Assembly (NCBI GenBank): GCA_964652825.1 | Contig: CAZZCU010000027.1 | Location: 1 to 31,111, forward strand | Reading direction: 5' to 3' | From: CAZZCU01 sp964652825 | GTDB taxonomy: Bacteria; Bdellovibrionota_B; Oligoflexia; Oligoflexales; CAZZCU01 | DNA length: 31,111 bases | In this document: piece after piece, positions 1 through 7,587 of the stretch | Layout: every line of letters begins with the position of its first letter | How positions within the stretch are numbered: the stretch's first letter is position 1 | Notes under the pieces: model-generated | Told to the model about the DNA's origin: nothing | What the model saw: only the letters and a program-made list of their open reading frames with translations | The model's database searches: none | Translations under genes and position numbers: made by a program

Positions 1-27
1 CAAGATCGGGTTCAGTCGTGTGTCCCT

Positions 28-1308
28 TTAATCTGTATCAATGTTTGCCGAGCCTTCAACACCGATCTTTTGGTAGAACAACTCGTCGATGGTCTTCTTG
101 ATCAGAATCCATAGCAATTCTTTGTCACTGCAATTGCCAAATACGCCGAGCGGAATCTGAAACCCACCCTTATCTTTACGGCCGCCGCCGTAGTATGTCC
201 CGTGACGATCCGTACCAAAGACATCCTTCAACCACTTATCGGGATCCAGGGTGTGTGATTTCGTGCGTAGCGATCCATCGATAAACTGCCCGCCAACCAC
301 GCCGTACACGACCACGGTATCAATCCCCTCGCGATGCAACAAATAATCAGCGCATTGACCGATACCATCGCGATCCTCGTCGCGTACAAAACCAACGCCC
401 GAGAACATAAACGTCCCCTTGATGTCTTTGCGCTGCAAAGCAATCTGCGTCAGGTCCATGGTCTTGGCGGGAATCGACTGTTGCGAAATCAGCGCCAACA
501 TATCCTTGTCGACATAACGCGCCAGGAACGAGCTGGCCTTATAGTCAATGCCGGTCGCATTGATAAAGTTATCCGTATCGGTGCGAATCCCGTGCATCAA
601 TGCCGTGGCAATCTTTGATTCTTGACTGTCTTCGCCGCTAAAATCAAAGAACTTATCCTGCAGGTACTCACTGTAGATGGCCGACGTCGAGCCGGACGAT
701 TCCCGTATATCAACGAAGTGGCCGGAGATAGTTCCCAATGCCTTATGATGATCCACGAACACCAACAACTCACAATGCGGCGGCAGCTTTACCGGCAATT
801 CAGCATTCTGCGCATCGTTGATGGCGTAATAATCGTAAGACGCAAAATCAAAACCATCCTGATACTCTTCAATATCAAGATCGAGCTTTTTGACCAGCGC
901 GCGGTTCTCCTGATGCGAGATAGCTTCAAAGTGCAAAATATTGGACTGGATATCATAGCGACGCGCCAACCACTGCAACGCCAAAGCCGTAGCGATGTTA
1001 TCAGGATCGGGATAGCCTTTAATACAGATCAGCAGTTTCTTGCCGGAGGCCTTTTTCAAAACCGTCTTCAGCTCTTCGGTCTTCTCTCCACTCGAAGTCG
1101 CTTTAGTTTCGGCCGCGCTGACGCCGGAGCCAGCACCATCACGCAGGGCTTTGGCTTCCTCGCGCTTTGCCACCTCTGAAGTCGGCAAATCAGCGGCTGG
1201 CGGCGTCGCCACGACACCACCTTCTGACTTTTGCGCACGCACTTTGTTCTTCAAACGCAAAAGCTCGGCTTCTTTGGCTTTAATTTTACTGTCCATCGTC
1301 GATTTCAC
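28..1308 (-). CDS. DHH/DHHA1-family phosphoesterase with charged N-terminal extension
   Basis: A 426-aa soluble protein. Residues 1-85 are Lys/Glu/Ala-rich and low complexity, probably a short coiled coil followed by a linker. The DHH phosphoesterase domain starts near residue 90: a DPD motif (GYPDPDNIATA, ~99-107), an ND pair (~164) and the name-giving DHH (186-188 in FVDHHKA) supply metal ligands. The C-terminal DHHA1 substrate-binding domain carries a glycine-rich GGGRKDKGG loop near residue 370. Relatives such as NrnA degrade nano-RNAs, 3'-phosphoadenosine phosphate or cyclic dinucleotides using Mn2+; which substrate applies here cannot be told. I take the GTG at 1308 because a GGGGG stretch sits 10 nt upstream; an ATG four codons in (1296) lacks a ribosome-binding site. 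The N-terminal extension is absent from NrnA itself. Family assignment is firm, the exact substrate is not. Confidence 0.85.
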   Translation of the reverse strand: MKSTMDSKIKAKEAELLRLKNKVRAQKSEGGVVATPPAADLPTSEVAKREEAKALRDGAGSGVSAAETKATSSGEKTEELKTVLKKASGKKLLICIKGYPDPDNIATALALQWLARRYDIQSNILHFEAISHQENRALVKKLDLDIEEYQDGFDFASYDYYAINDAQNAELPVKLPPHCELLVFVDHHKALGTISGHFVDIRESSGSTSAIYSEYLQDKFFDFSGEDSQESKIATALMHGIRTDTDNFINATGIDYKASSFLARYVDKDMLALISQQSIPAKTMDLTQIALQRKDIKGTFMFSGVGFVRDEDRDGIGQCADYLLHREGIDTVVVYGVVGGQFIDGSLRTKSHTLDPDKWLKDVFGTDRHGTYYGGGRKDKGGFQIPLGVFGNCSDKELLWILIKKTIDELFYQKIGVEGSANIDTD

Positions 1309-1323
1309 TAGTTATGGACCCCC

Positions 1324-1346
1324 TGTCAGTCGCAACTGATCTGACA
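1324..1346. repeat. Inverted repeat just upstream of the DHH gene ribosome-binding site
   Basis: TGTCAG (1324-1329) and CTGACA (1341-1346) form a perfect 6-bp inverted repeat with an 11-nt spacer. An alternative inner pairing, CAGT/ACTG, is also possible. In the minus-strand transcript this would fold directly before the GGGGG ribosome-binding site of the DHH gene, so it could be a leader hairpin or an operator. A TTGACA hexamer lies further upstream on the minus strand, but I see no convincing -10 at proper spacing. Confidence 0.35.
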
Positions 1347-1430
1347 CCTTTGGTTTCGGTTCAGTGGACGAATGTTATTAGGGGTTCCGATTGTCAATCT
1401 TACAAAGGTATAGAATATCACAAAGCATTC

Positions 1431-1658
1431 TTACAGGTTAAGTACACGCGCCAAGTATGACACCAGCAACATGAAGCCACCCAAAGCGACCAATCCGACC
1501 GCCCCAACTCCGCCGTCAAACAACCACGCGGGAATCTGCGCCCCAGTGAGTCGCAACGAAGCCCAAAGATTACCCAACAGAATAAGAATGATAAAACCAA
1601 CAGCGGTACAGCGTCGGCCCCAGGCAAAGAGCGATTCGTTCCATTCAATTTGCTTCAT
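1431..1658 (-). CDS. Small two-helix membrane protein, unknown function
   Basis: A 75-aa protein beginning MKQIEWNESL, with two hydrophobic stretches (about residues 18-37 and 50-71) joined by a short loop; the rest is nearly all membrane. The ATG at 1658 is the best start: longer in-frame extensions run into the coding region of the divergent gene at 1744. The upstream GGAACGG is a weak ribosome-binding site. It is divergent from another small membrane protein, with 85 bp between the two starts for both promoters. I do not recognise a family. The N-terminus (a few charged residues, then helix) suggests an inner-membrane protein with a cytoplasmic N-terminus. Confidence 0.55.
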   Translation of the reverse strand: MKQIEWNESLFAWGRRCTAVGFIILILLGNLWASLRLTGAQIPAWLFDGGVGAVGLVALGGFMLLVSYLARVLNL

Positions 1659-1743
1659 TGTCGATACCGTTCCGAGATATATTGGAAATTCGTTATGATT
1701 GTTTTTGTTGGTTAATCGTGTCCGTATTATGAAAGGTCGCCGC

Positions 1744-2004
1744 ATGTCGCAAGTGATCCTAGTCAATGACAACCTGAAAGACAAACGGCTTCGTTCACGC
1801 CAGCAGGAGCAAAAAATTGATCGCACCAGTCAATTCAACCACTGGCGGAAGAATGACATTACTAAGCCTAATCCCTTGTTGCGCTTGGCGGGCCTAGTGT
1901 TTGTGCCGGTCGTGGCTTTCTGGTCGTTATTGTGGGCGCTCATCGGCATGTCCCTGGGCGCGGTTCTCGTAGTCTTTAAATTTATTGGCAAAATGTTCCG
2001 CTAG
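1744..2004 (+). CDS. Small single-helix membrane protein upstream of uppP
   Basis: An 86-aa protein. The first ~50 residues are strongly basic and polar (MSQVILVNDNLKDKRLRSRQ at the start), followed by one or two hydrophobic segments (about 48-80) and a basic tail, KMFR. Start at 1744 is chosen because GAAAGG lies 7 nt upstream; the frame is open back to 1699 but without a ribosome-binding site. It ends with TAG at 2002-2004, in the same reading frame as uppP, whose conserved coding starts about 15 nt later. The two genes are therefore very likely co-transcribed and possibly translationally coupled. Family not recognised; a membrane-anchored partner of UppP is a guess from context only. Confidence 0.6.
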   Translation: MSQVILVNDNLKDKRLRSRQQEQKIDRTSQFNHWRKNDITKPNPLLRLAGLVFVPVVAFWSLLWALIGMSLGAVLVVFKFIGKMFR

Positions 2005-2019
2005 TACGGGAGCCGCATC

Positions 2020-2823
2020 ATCGAACACAATATCCTCTATGCTGTCCTCCTCGGCATTGTCCAAGGCATCGCCGAGTTCTTGCCGATCTCCAGCTCTGCT
2101 CATTTGATTCTGCTGAGTTCGTTGATGAATGGCGCGCCTATGCCGTTGTCACTCAACATTGCATTGCATGTCGGTACACTGTCAGCGGTGCTGTTATATT
2201 TTTGGCGTGATTGGTTGGAATTACTGCGCGGCTGCTGGCGATTCGTAACCAAAGGCGAACGCACGTCCGCCGTTACCCACCTCCTGCCAGCTCTGATTGT
2301 TGGCAGCATTCCCGCCGGTATCGTCGGCCTACTCTGGCAAAACCAGATTGAAAACATCTTCCACAAGCCGGAAATGACTCTGATTCCCTTGGCGGGCTTT
2401 GGCTTATTAATTTGGCTTGGCGATAAATATCTCAATAATAATAGAATGATACAGAATCTAACCCCACGTGATGCCTTGTTGATAGGATGTGCGCAAGCCC
2501 TGGCGCTAATCCCCGGTATTTCGCGTAGCGGCTCGACCATTCTTGGCGCCCGAGTGCTGCATTTCAATAAGCAGGATGCCGCAAAATTTTCGTTTTTGCT
2601 GGGAACCCCCGTCATGTTAGGTGCTACCGCCAAGAATGCGGGCGATATTTGGGCCAGCATTGGGTTGCCAGAATTTTATGTTGGCATGCTGGTTTCAATG
2701 ATTGTTGGCTGTTTTTCTATAAAATTTTTATTACTATTCTTAAAAAAGTATGGTTTTGGCTGGTTCGCCGCCTACCGCATACTCCTCGCCCTCTGCATCT
2801 TTGGCTTGTTGCGCTTCACCTAA
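2020..2823 (+). CDS. uppP: Undecaprenyl-pyrophosphate phosphatase
   Basis: Integral membrane enzyme (BacA family) that removes a phosphate from undecaprenyl pyrophosphate, recycling the lipid carrier for peptidoglycan and O-antigen synthesis. Visible motifs: the N-terminal QGIAEFLPISSSAH segment, containing the (E/Q)xxxE catalytic motif, and the second motif PGISRSGSTI near the middle. About eight hydrophobic helices and ~267 aa match the family. The start is the problem. Between the upstream gene's in-frame TAG (2002-2004) and the conserved region there is no ATG, GTG or TTG; the first conventional candidate, TTG at 2080, would delete the catalytic glutamate. I place the start at ATC 2020 (IEHNILYAVLLG follows), 7 nt after GGGAG; ATC 2017 is equally possible. 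Alternatives are TAG read-through from the 86-aa gene or a base error. Confidence 0.88.
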   Translation: MEHNILYAVLLGIVQGIAEFLPISSSAHLILLSSLMNGAPMPLSLNIALHVGTLSAVLLYFWRDWLELLRGCWRFVTKGERTSAVTHLLPALIVGSIPAGIVGLLWQNQIENIFHKPEMTLIPLAGFGLLIWLGDKYLNNNRMIQNLTPRDALLIGCAQALALIPGISRSGSTILGARVLHFNKQDAAKFSFLLGTPVMLGATAKNAGDIWASIGLPEFYVGMLVSMIVGCFSIKFLLLFLKKYGFGWFAAYRILLALCIFGLLRFT

Positions 2824-2884
2824 AATTCGACTAAACCTGCAGGCACACAACGACTAGCTGTTATCAACTACCTAGGAGAGATGC

Positions 2885-4492
2885 ATGTTACGCCTTACCG
2901 ACGTAAAGCTTCCAATCACTGGTCTTGCTCTGACCACGCTCATCACTTTCTTGTCGAGCGCCTGCGGCCACCCCGAAAATACTCAGCTCCATGAACTTAA
3001 CACTGACACCAAAAGTGTTCTGCTTAACGGCGAAACCCCGGATGGCCGGTACGTCAGCCTAAAAGTCGACACCAACGAACTCCACTTAACCTGGGGAGGC
3101 GAAAGCCGCTACATCAGCAAAGATCGGCTGCACATCCGCGCCTTTCTTGGTGGCAGCGTCACCAAATTAAAAGCCGCCTTCGGACGCGATTTGCTGACCA
3201 AGCCCGCCGATATCGCCATCAAACTAGTCTCCGACAAGAAATCCTGGCCCAAAACCGCCGAACTTGAAATCAAACAAAGCACCGGCTCAACCCAAACCGT
3301 CGCCATTACCCAGGCAAAAACCGGAAGCGAGTTCACCGTTGTTTCTTACAATGTAGAAAACCTGTTTGATCAGACTGACGAAGACCGCAATGAATCCTAC
3401 GGTGATTATCGTATCGAGCCAAATAGTCAGGGTTACAGCAGCAACTATGGCGAAAAAACCACCTGTGACACTAAACGCTCCTGCACCTTCACCGACGTGA
3501 AGATCGAAAACATCCGCAAAGCTCTGATAGCGATCGACCCACAAGGCCCAGAGATTGTGGCTTTGCAAGAAATCGAATCGGAAGCCGCCCTCCGCCAGCT
3601 TCTCAGCGCTGTCAAAGATCTGGGTTATGTCGCCGGTGAGTTTTCGTCCTGGCCGGACCCCAAAGACCCGCAAGCTATCGGCACGGCGATTCTGAGTAAG
3701 TTTCCTATCAAGGATCAGTCGTTACTCGAAATCGAATCAGCCCGATCAGTGCGCAAACCACGCCCCAAAAACAAACGTAACGATCTTATCAATCTTGATT
3801 TAGCAGTGGCCGGGGAACATCAGCGTCCGATTTTTCGTGTCGAACTTGATATTCATGGTCACCCCCTACTGCTTTACATCAATCACTGGCGTTCAAAAGG
3901 CGCCCCGGAATCATTCCGATTGGTGTCGGCGGACGCCATTGAACGTGACGTTGCTACCTCGCTCTCGCGGCATCCGGGTCTCGACTATCTGATCGTTGGT
4001 GACCTGAACAGCAACTATAACGAAAAAGACACTCTGGAGGATCGTCACAACGATACCGGCGGCAAAACGGGTATTAATGACATCCTCAAAGCTCAGGGCA
4101 ATGAAAATCTAATGCTGGCCAATGATCGTAACAAAGAACGTAAGTTCAATCTGTTCTATGAACAGGACAGTACGGATCGTCGCTCGGCTTTCCATGGCGG
4201 TTTTGGTTGGTCATCCTTTGACCATATCATTGTCGGTAAAGGTCTCTACGATCGCCAAGGCATCACCTACATCGACAACAGTCATACCATCGCTGATGCA
4301 CGCTATAGCGACTTGGCATTTCTATTTACGGACAAAGGCGAAACCAAACGCTGGATGTCCCGTCGCAATGCCAGCTTCACTTCGCACAAAGCGGGGGGTT
4401 ATTCGGATCACGCGCCTGTGTTTGCACGCTTCTACATCGATCCGGCACAATCGACCGAGTCGATCACCTTGCGCAACCCAAGCCAAGAATAA
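2885..4492 (+). CDS. Secreted or lipoprotein endonuclease/exonuclease/phosphatase-family enzyme
   Basis: A 535-aa protein. Residues 1-27 form a signal sequence ending LSSAC, a relaxed lipobox (Cys27), so it is probably a lipoprotein facing the periplasm or exterior. Residues ~30-145 form a separate N-terminal domain of unknown role. The C-terminal ~385 residues are an EEP (DNase I-like) fold: SYNVENLF (Asn156), ALQEIE (Glu229, metal ligand), VGDLNSN (about 374-380) and a final SDHAPV (about 507-512, catalytic Asp-His). Such enzymes cleave phosphodiesters in nucleic acids, or phosphoesters; the NVENLFD form is common in extracellular nucleases. The ATG at 2885 follows AGGAGAG. It stands alone on the plus strand and is closed by the hairpin at 4498-4524. 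Confidence 0.85.
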   Translation: MLRLTDVKLPITGLALTTLITFLSSACGHPENTQLHELNTDTKSVLLNGETPDGRYVSLKVDTNELHLTWGGESRYISKDRLHIRAFLGGSVTKLKAAFGRDLLTKPADIAIKLVSDKKSWPKTAELEIKQSTGSTQTVAITQAKTGSEFTVVSYNVENLFDQTDEDRNESYGDYRIEPNSQGYSSNYGEKTTCDTKRSCTFTDVKIENIRKALIAIDPQGPEIVALQEIESEAALRQLLSAVKDLGYVAGEFSSWPDPKDPQAIGTAILSKFPIKDQSLLEIESARSVRKPRPKNKRNDLINLDLAVAGEHQRPIFRVELDIHGHPLLLYINHWRSKGAPESFRLVSADAIERDVATSLSRHPGLDYLIVGDLNSNYNEKDTLEDRHNDTGGKTGINDILKAQGNENLMLANDRNKERKFNLFYEQDSTDRRSAFHGGFGWSSFDHIIVGKGLYDRQGITYIDNSHTIADARYSDLAFLFTDKGETKRWMSRRNASFTSHKAGGYSDHAPVFARFYIDPAQSTESITLRNPSQE

Positions 4493-4497
4493 AGAAA

Positions 4498-4524
4498 CCC
4501 CCGAAAGCATCATACTTTCGGGGG
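4498..4524. terminator. Bidirectional intrinsic terminator
   Basis: Perfect 10-bp stem CCCCCGAAAG / CTTTCGGGGG with a 7-nt loop (4508-4514). It starts 6 nt after the nuclease stop codon. Read on the plus strand the tail is CATTTAT, only moderately U-rich. Read on the minus strand the tail is TTTCTTTATT, a good U-tract, so it probably also ends transcription of the convergent porin-like gene. Confidence 0.85.
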
Positions 4525-4533
4525 CATTTATCC

Positions 4534-4640
4534 CTAGGTGAACTACAACAGCACGGTTAAATATCAGATCTCAATTTAACCCACGGTAACAAACGACTCT
4601 GTTTCCACAAGACAACTTAACCGACCGTCTGCTCACCTAG
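4534..4640. repeat. Nested inverted repeats in the 3' region of the porin-like gene
   Basis: Outer arms CTAGGTGA (4534-4541) and TCACCTAG (4633-4640) match perfectly over 8 bp. Inside lies a second perfect 8-bp palindrome, GGTTAAAT (4555-4562) / ATTTAACC (4574-4581). A competing 7-bp pairing of CGGTTAA (4554-4560) with TTAACCG (4617-4623) is also possible. All of this lies between the porin-like stop codon and the terminator, so it would be a structured 3' UTR of that transcript. Confidence 0.45.
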
Positions 4641-4653
4641 AAAACCAAGAACC

Positions 4654-5715
4654 TTAGAACTTGCCGTGTACGCCGAATTCCATCGTCATATTCGACAGAG
4701 TTTCTTTCTTAGCCGGGTTAGCGACATCCGTACCTTGGAATTCACCGCTATGCATTACAACAGCAGCGTACGGAACATAAGCTGAGCCGTATGCCGTGCA
4801 ATCAGCACCGATTTGAATCGTCTGACCGTTGTTGTTGAACATAGCAGCGCCAGTAGCCGGATCGAGACCGTTAGCTTCCGCAGCTTTCGGACGAGCCGCG
4901 CTGTCGGTGCTTTCAGCAACATTATACATCGATACTTTCAACCACGGCGTGAACGAAGCCATTTTGTAGTTGGCAGCGATATTGATGTTGGTATGCGTAT
5001 CCGTCAGCTCTTTCGTTCCAGCTTTGATTGCGCGTTGATCGTTAACATAATCCAACGACAAGCCCAAGCCAGAAACCGTGCCACTAACACCAACCACGAA
5101 GTACATCGAGTGGTTCATGTCATAGGAACCGAGCTGAACCAGCGGTGTCCAATCGCCGAAGCTACCCAACCATTCAACGATGAATGCCGGTTGCTTGTTA
5201 GCGGTGTTGAAGCCAGCAGGCGCAACAACATCATCCAACAACTGAACCGAGATGGTGCCGAAGTCCATGTTCAACTGAACTTGCGCCATATCAGAATAGA
5301 TCCCAAACGGCATAGCGCCAAAGTAGTCGGAGCCAGCAACAGTATCATAACCGTAGTTACGACCTTCAAAACCACCTTCACGCACTTTGTAACGACCCAT
5401 CAGGAAGCTGACCATCGGAGTCAACTTAAGGTTAACATAACCTAATTCCAACGCACCTAACGTGTTGAAACGAACACGATAGTCAACGTCTTTGGTAGCG
5501 GCTCCCTCAGCGTTCAACTTGACGCTATGTAGATCGATGTTAGTTGTTTTTACAGGATCTGGACCGCCCGTGCGTTTTTCCAGACCGTGGTCGTCGTGCT
5601 TAATGCTCGCACGATATTCCACACCCAATTTCATAGTCGCGTCGTCAGCAGCGCGAGCCACCGTTGCCATAGCAATAACGCTTACACCTGTGACACATAG
5701 AAATCTTAAAAGCAC
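4654..5715 (-). CDS. Outer-membrane porin-like beta-barrel protein
   Basis: 353 aa. A signal peptide (MLLRFLCVTGVSVIAMATVARA, cut before ADDA) is followed by alternating polar/apolar segments rich in Gly, Tyr, Asn and Asp and ending in VHGKF; a C-terminal Phe is the usual outer-membrane barrel-assembly signal. Strand-like pieces such as FIVEWLGSFGDWTPLVQLGS support a porin-type barrel. I cannot place it in a named porin family. I prefer the GTG at 5715: AGGAGGAG lies 5 nt upstream and the signal peptide then has normal length. The frame is open to 5808, but that extension is untypical and contains the promoter. A strong ribosome-binding site, its own promoter and a terminator suggest an abundant protein. 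The single Cys near the C-terminal third is unusual for a porin. Confidence 0.7.
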   Translation of the reverse strand: MLLRFLCVTGVSVIAMATVARAADDATMKLGVEYRASIKHDDHGLEKRTGGPDPVKTTNIDLHSVKLNAEGAATKDVDYRVRFNTLGALELGYVNLKLTPMVSFLMGRYKVREGGFEGRNYGYDTVAGSDYFGAMPFGIYSDMAQVQLNMDFGTISVQLLDDVVAPAGFNTANKQPAFIVEWLGSFGDWTPLVQLGSYDMNHSMYFVVGVSGTVSGLGLSLDYVNDQRAIKAGTKELTDTHTNINIAANYKMASFTPWLKVSMYNVAESTDSAARPKAAEANGLDPATGAAMFNNNGQTIQIGADCTAYGSAYVPYAAVVMHSGEFQGTDVANPAKKETLSNMTMEFGVHGKF

Positions 5716-5764
5716 TGCTACTCCTCCTCTACTCAATTGATGGATACTGTGCTTATTAATCAAC

Positions 5765-5793
5765 ATTGTAAATAAAAAGTAAAAATATTCCAA
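5765..5793 (-). promoter_or_regulatory. Sigma-70-type promoter of the porin-like gene
   Basis: On the minus strand: -35 TTGGAA (5788-5793), a 17-nt spacer and -10 TACAAT (5765-5770). It lies in a very AT-rich region and would give a leader of about 43 nt before the GTG start at 5715. Prediction from spacing and consensus only. Confidence 0.55.
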
Positions 5794-5919
5794 GCTTTTC
5801 TCAAACAAAATAACATAACTGCAATCTTGTGTAGCAGTTGTATTTATAAATCCATAGTTATTAACAGCATCATAATTGCTTCAAAAGCCCATCTACCAAG
5901 GAGTTAGTGTTACATGATG

Positions 5920-7584
5920 TTAGTGGAGCTGTTTGATACGAAGCAAACCCTCTTTATTGATAAAGAGACGAATATAATCATAAATCGGCTCGGCCATCGC
6001 TTTGTCATCGCTTAAAGACGAGTACTTCAGGACGATATCCAGATGGTAAACCTTGGGCATCAAGATCTCTTCGGCGCGCTGACGTTCGTTCAGCACCACT
6101 GCCCGGTGCAAGGACTCGTCGAGTCGCGCCAGATAAGACGACACACTGACGCGCAAGATATCGTGAACGGCGCGAACCGGCTGTGGCAAGTCCCGCAAGG
6201 CATTGCGGCGCAAGAAAATCTTTTTGCGATAGTGCAGAACGCTCTTGTAGAGCTCTTCAGGGTCAACATGCTCCTGGCTCTTGCGCTCCCGCAGTGAGCG
6301 AATCTCTTCGGGCAGCTTGCTCTTGCTTTCAAAGCTGGCTGTTTCTTTGACGACACCGATGGAACGGGTCTCGCCAAAGGCGGTACCGAAACTGATATGG
6401 TTGCTGTTATCCGGGATGCCTTTAAAAATTTTGAAAGTAAAATAGCTCCGTCCCAACTCTTTAATTCGATCTTTCAGAACGTAAGCCATGATCAGTGCCG
6501 TCAAGAGCAGGAAGCCGCCAAGCCCCAGATCCATGCTAAGTAGCCCGGCACCCTTACCATGCTCTATCGCCCGTTGCCGCACCATAATCTCGGCGGTGAT
6601 CGCCCAGGTAGCGGCCAGACCCGCCGATAACATGGCACCAAACTGTCGTTGGATCGCAAACAGCGGTTTACTGCGGGCATCGAGATAAAGCACGCTCCAG
6701 ACACGCCGCTTCAACGCCGAGCGATGACTGACGTAGCGTTCCTGATATTCAAACGAGCTTTCCGCCTCAACCCAAAAATAACCCATCTTGCGGCTATACC
6801 AGCGCTCCAGACGCAGACTTGCCAGCAGTCGTCGCCGCAGCCGGATAACTTCCGGCGCTGGATAAACATCGCGTAACTGGTCCAGTCCCTGCAGCAAAAC
6901 AATCATCGAGTCACGATAGGCATACGAGCAATACTCGTTCACAAAGTTCAGCTCCTGCCGCAATCCAGCGTCCAGCTCATCCGCTATGCCGCTCGCCATG
7001 ACCATTAGATCACGCCAAGACCGCAATAAACGGAAGCCTCGCGTCGATAATTTGCGGATCGCGGTCAACGTCCGACGCATCAAATCGGGGTCGGTAGCCG
7101 TCGCCGTCTTGACCATGCCGCGCGCCAGTCGCTCCAACGCCCGGCGTCGCCGCTCAGTACGGCGGTACATATAACTAGAATAAGAACAGCCGAACAAACG
7201 AGCTTCATCGAACGCGACCTCCACGCTCTCCCAATTCGCACCCACCTGCATGCTCTTCAGATACATGCGAATAAAAGTAATGGGCGACTGTTCGCTATTC
7301 TGCTCGGTCTCGCCGATCAGTTCCTTGTAGGATAGGCGCGGTTCGCGCAAGCGGACAAACGCGCGCAGATCGTGATAAAAGCGCTCCTTAGGATAAGTCT
7401 CGGAATTGATCCGCATCTGCGCCGGGAAGAAAAAATATGCATCCACCTGATAAGCAGGATCCTTGGACTCATGGTCATCCTGTTGTTTCTTCTCCTGCAA
7501 GGCGTAGGAGAACGTTACCTCGACCTGACTTCGATCATGAAGGCTGACTCTCGATTTAATCGAACTCAGTTTACGCGGCTGCAT
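5920..7584 (-). CDS. Unrecognised 554-aa membrane protein downstream of ruvB
   Basis: I do not recognise a family. A ~315-residue N-terminal part is hydrophilic, very rich in Arg, with predicted helices (RRTERRRRALERLARGM, LRRRLLASLRLERWYSRKMG). Two adjacent transmembrane helices follow (about 318-337 and 352-372), then a ~180-residue charged C-terminal part with RKKIFLRRNALRDLPQPVRA and an acidic/hydrophobic end. No signal peptide, so both large parts probably face the cytoplasm, with the helix pair as a hairpin anchor. The ATG at 7584 lies 3 nt past the ruvB stop with no strong ribosome-binding site, pointing to translational coupling. It is the last gene of the nusA operon; the next gene, the porin-like one, has its own promoter. 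Its constant company with ruvAB is the only functional hint. Confidence 0.8.
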   Translation of the reverse strand: MQPRKLSSIKSRVSLHDRSQVEVTFSYALQEKKQQDDHESKDPAYQVDAYFFFPAQMRINSETYPKERFYHDLRAFVRLREPRLSYKELIGETEQNSEQSPITFIRMYLKSMQVGANWESVEVAFDEARLFGCSYSSYMYRRTERRRRALERLARGMVKTATATDPDLMRRTLTAIRKLSTRGFRLLRSWRDLMVMASGIADELDAGLRQELNFVNEYCSYAYRDSMIVLLQGLDQLRDVYPAPEVIRLRRRLLASLRLERWYSRKMGYFWVEAESSFEYQERYVSHRSALKRRVWSVLYLDARSKPLFAIQRQFGAMLSAGLAATWAITAEIMVRQRAIEHGKGAGLLSMDLGLGGFLLLTALIMAYVLKDRIKELGRSYFTFKIFKGIPDNSNHISFGTAFGETRSIGVVKETASFESKSKLPEEIRSLRERKSQEHVDPEELYKSVLHYRKKIFLRRNALRDLPQPVRAVHDILRVSVSSYLARLDESLHRAVVLNERQRAEEILMPKVYHLDIVLKYSSLSDDKAMAEPIYDYIRLFINKEGLLRIKQLH

Positions 7585-7587
7585 TGC

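Noticed and set aside
622..1179. 185-codon plus-strand open frame in the DHH gene
   Set aside because: Shadow of the DHH domain coding strand, no supporting motif.
5716..5808. Longer N-terminus for the porin-like protein
   Set aside because: It would place a non-signal extension before a good signal peptide and lie over the predicted promoter and the strong ribosome-binding site.
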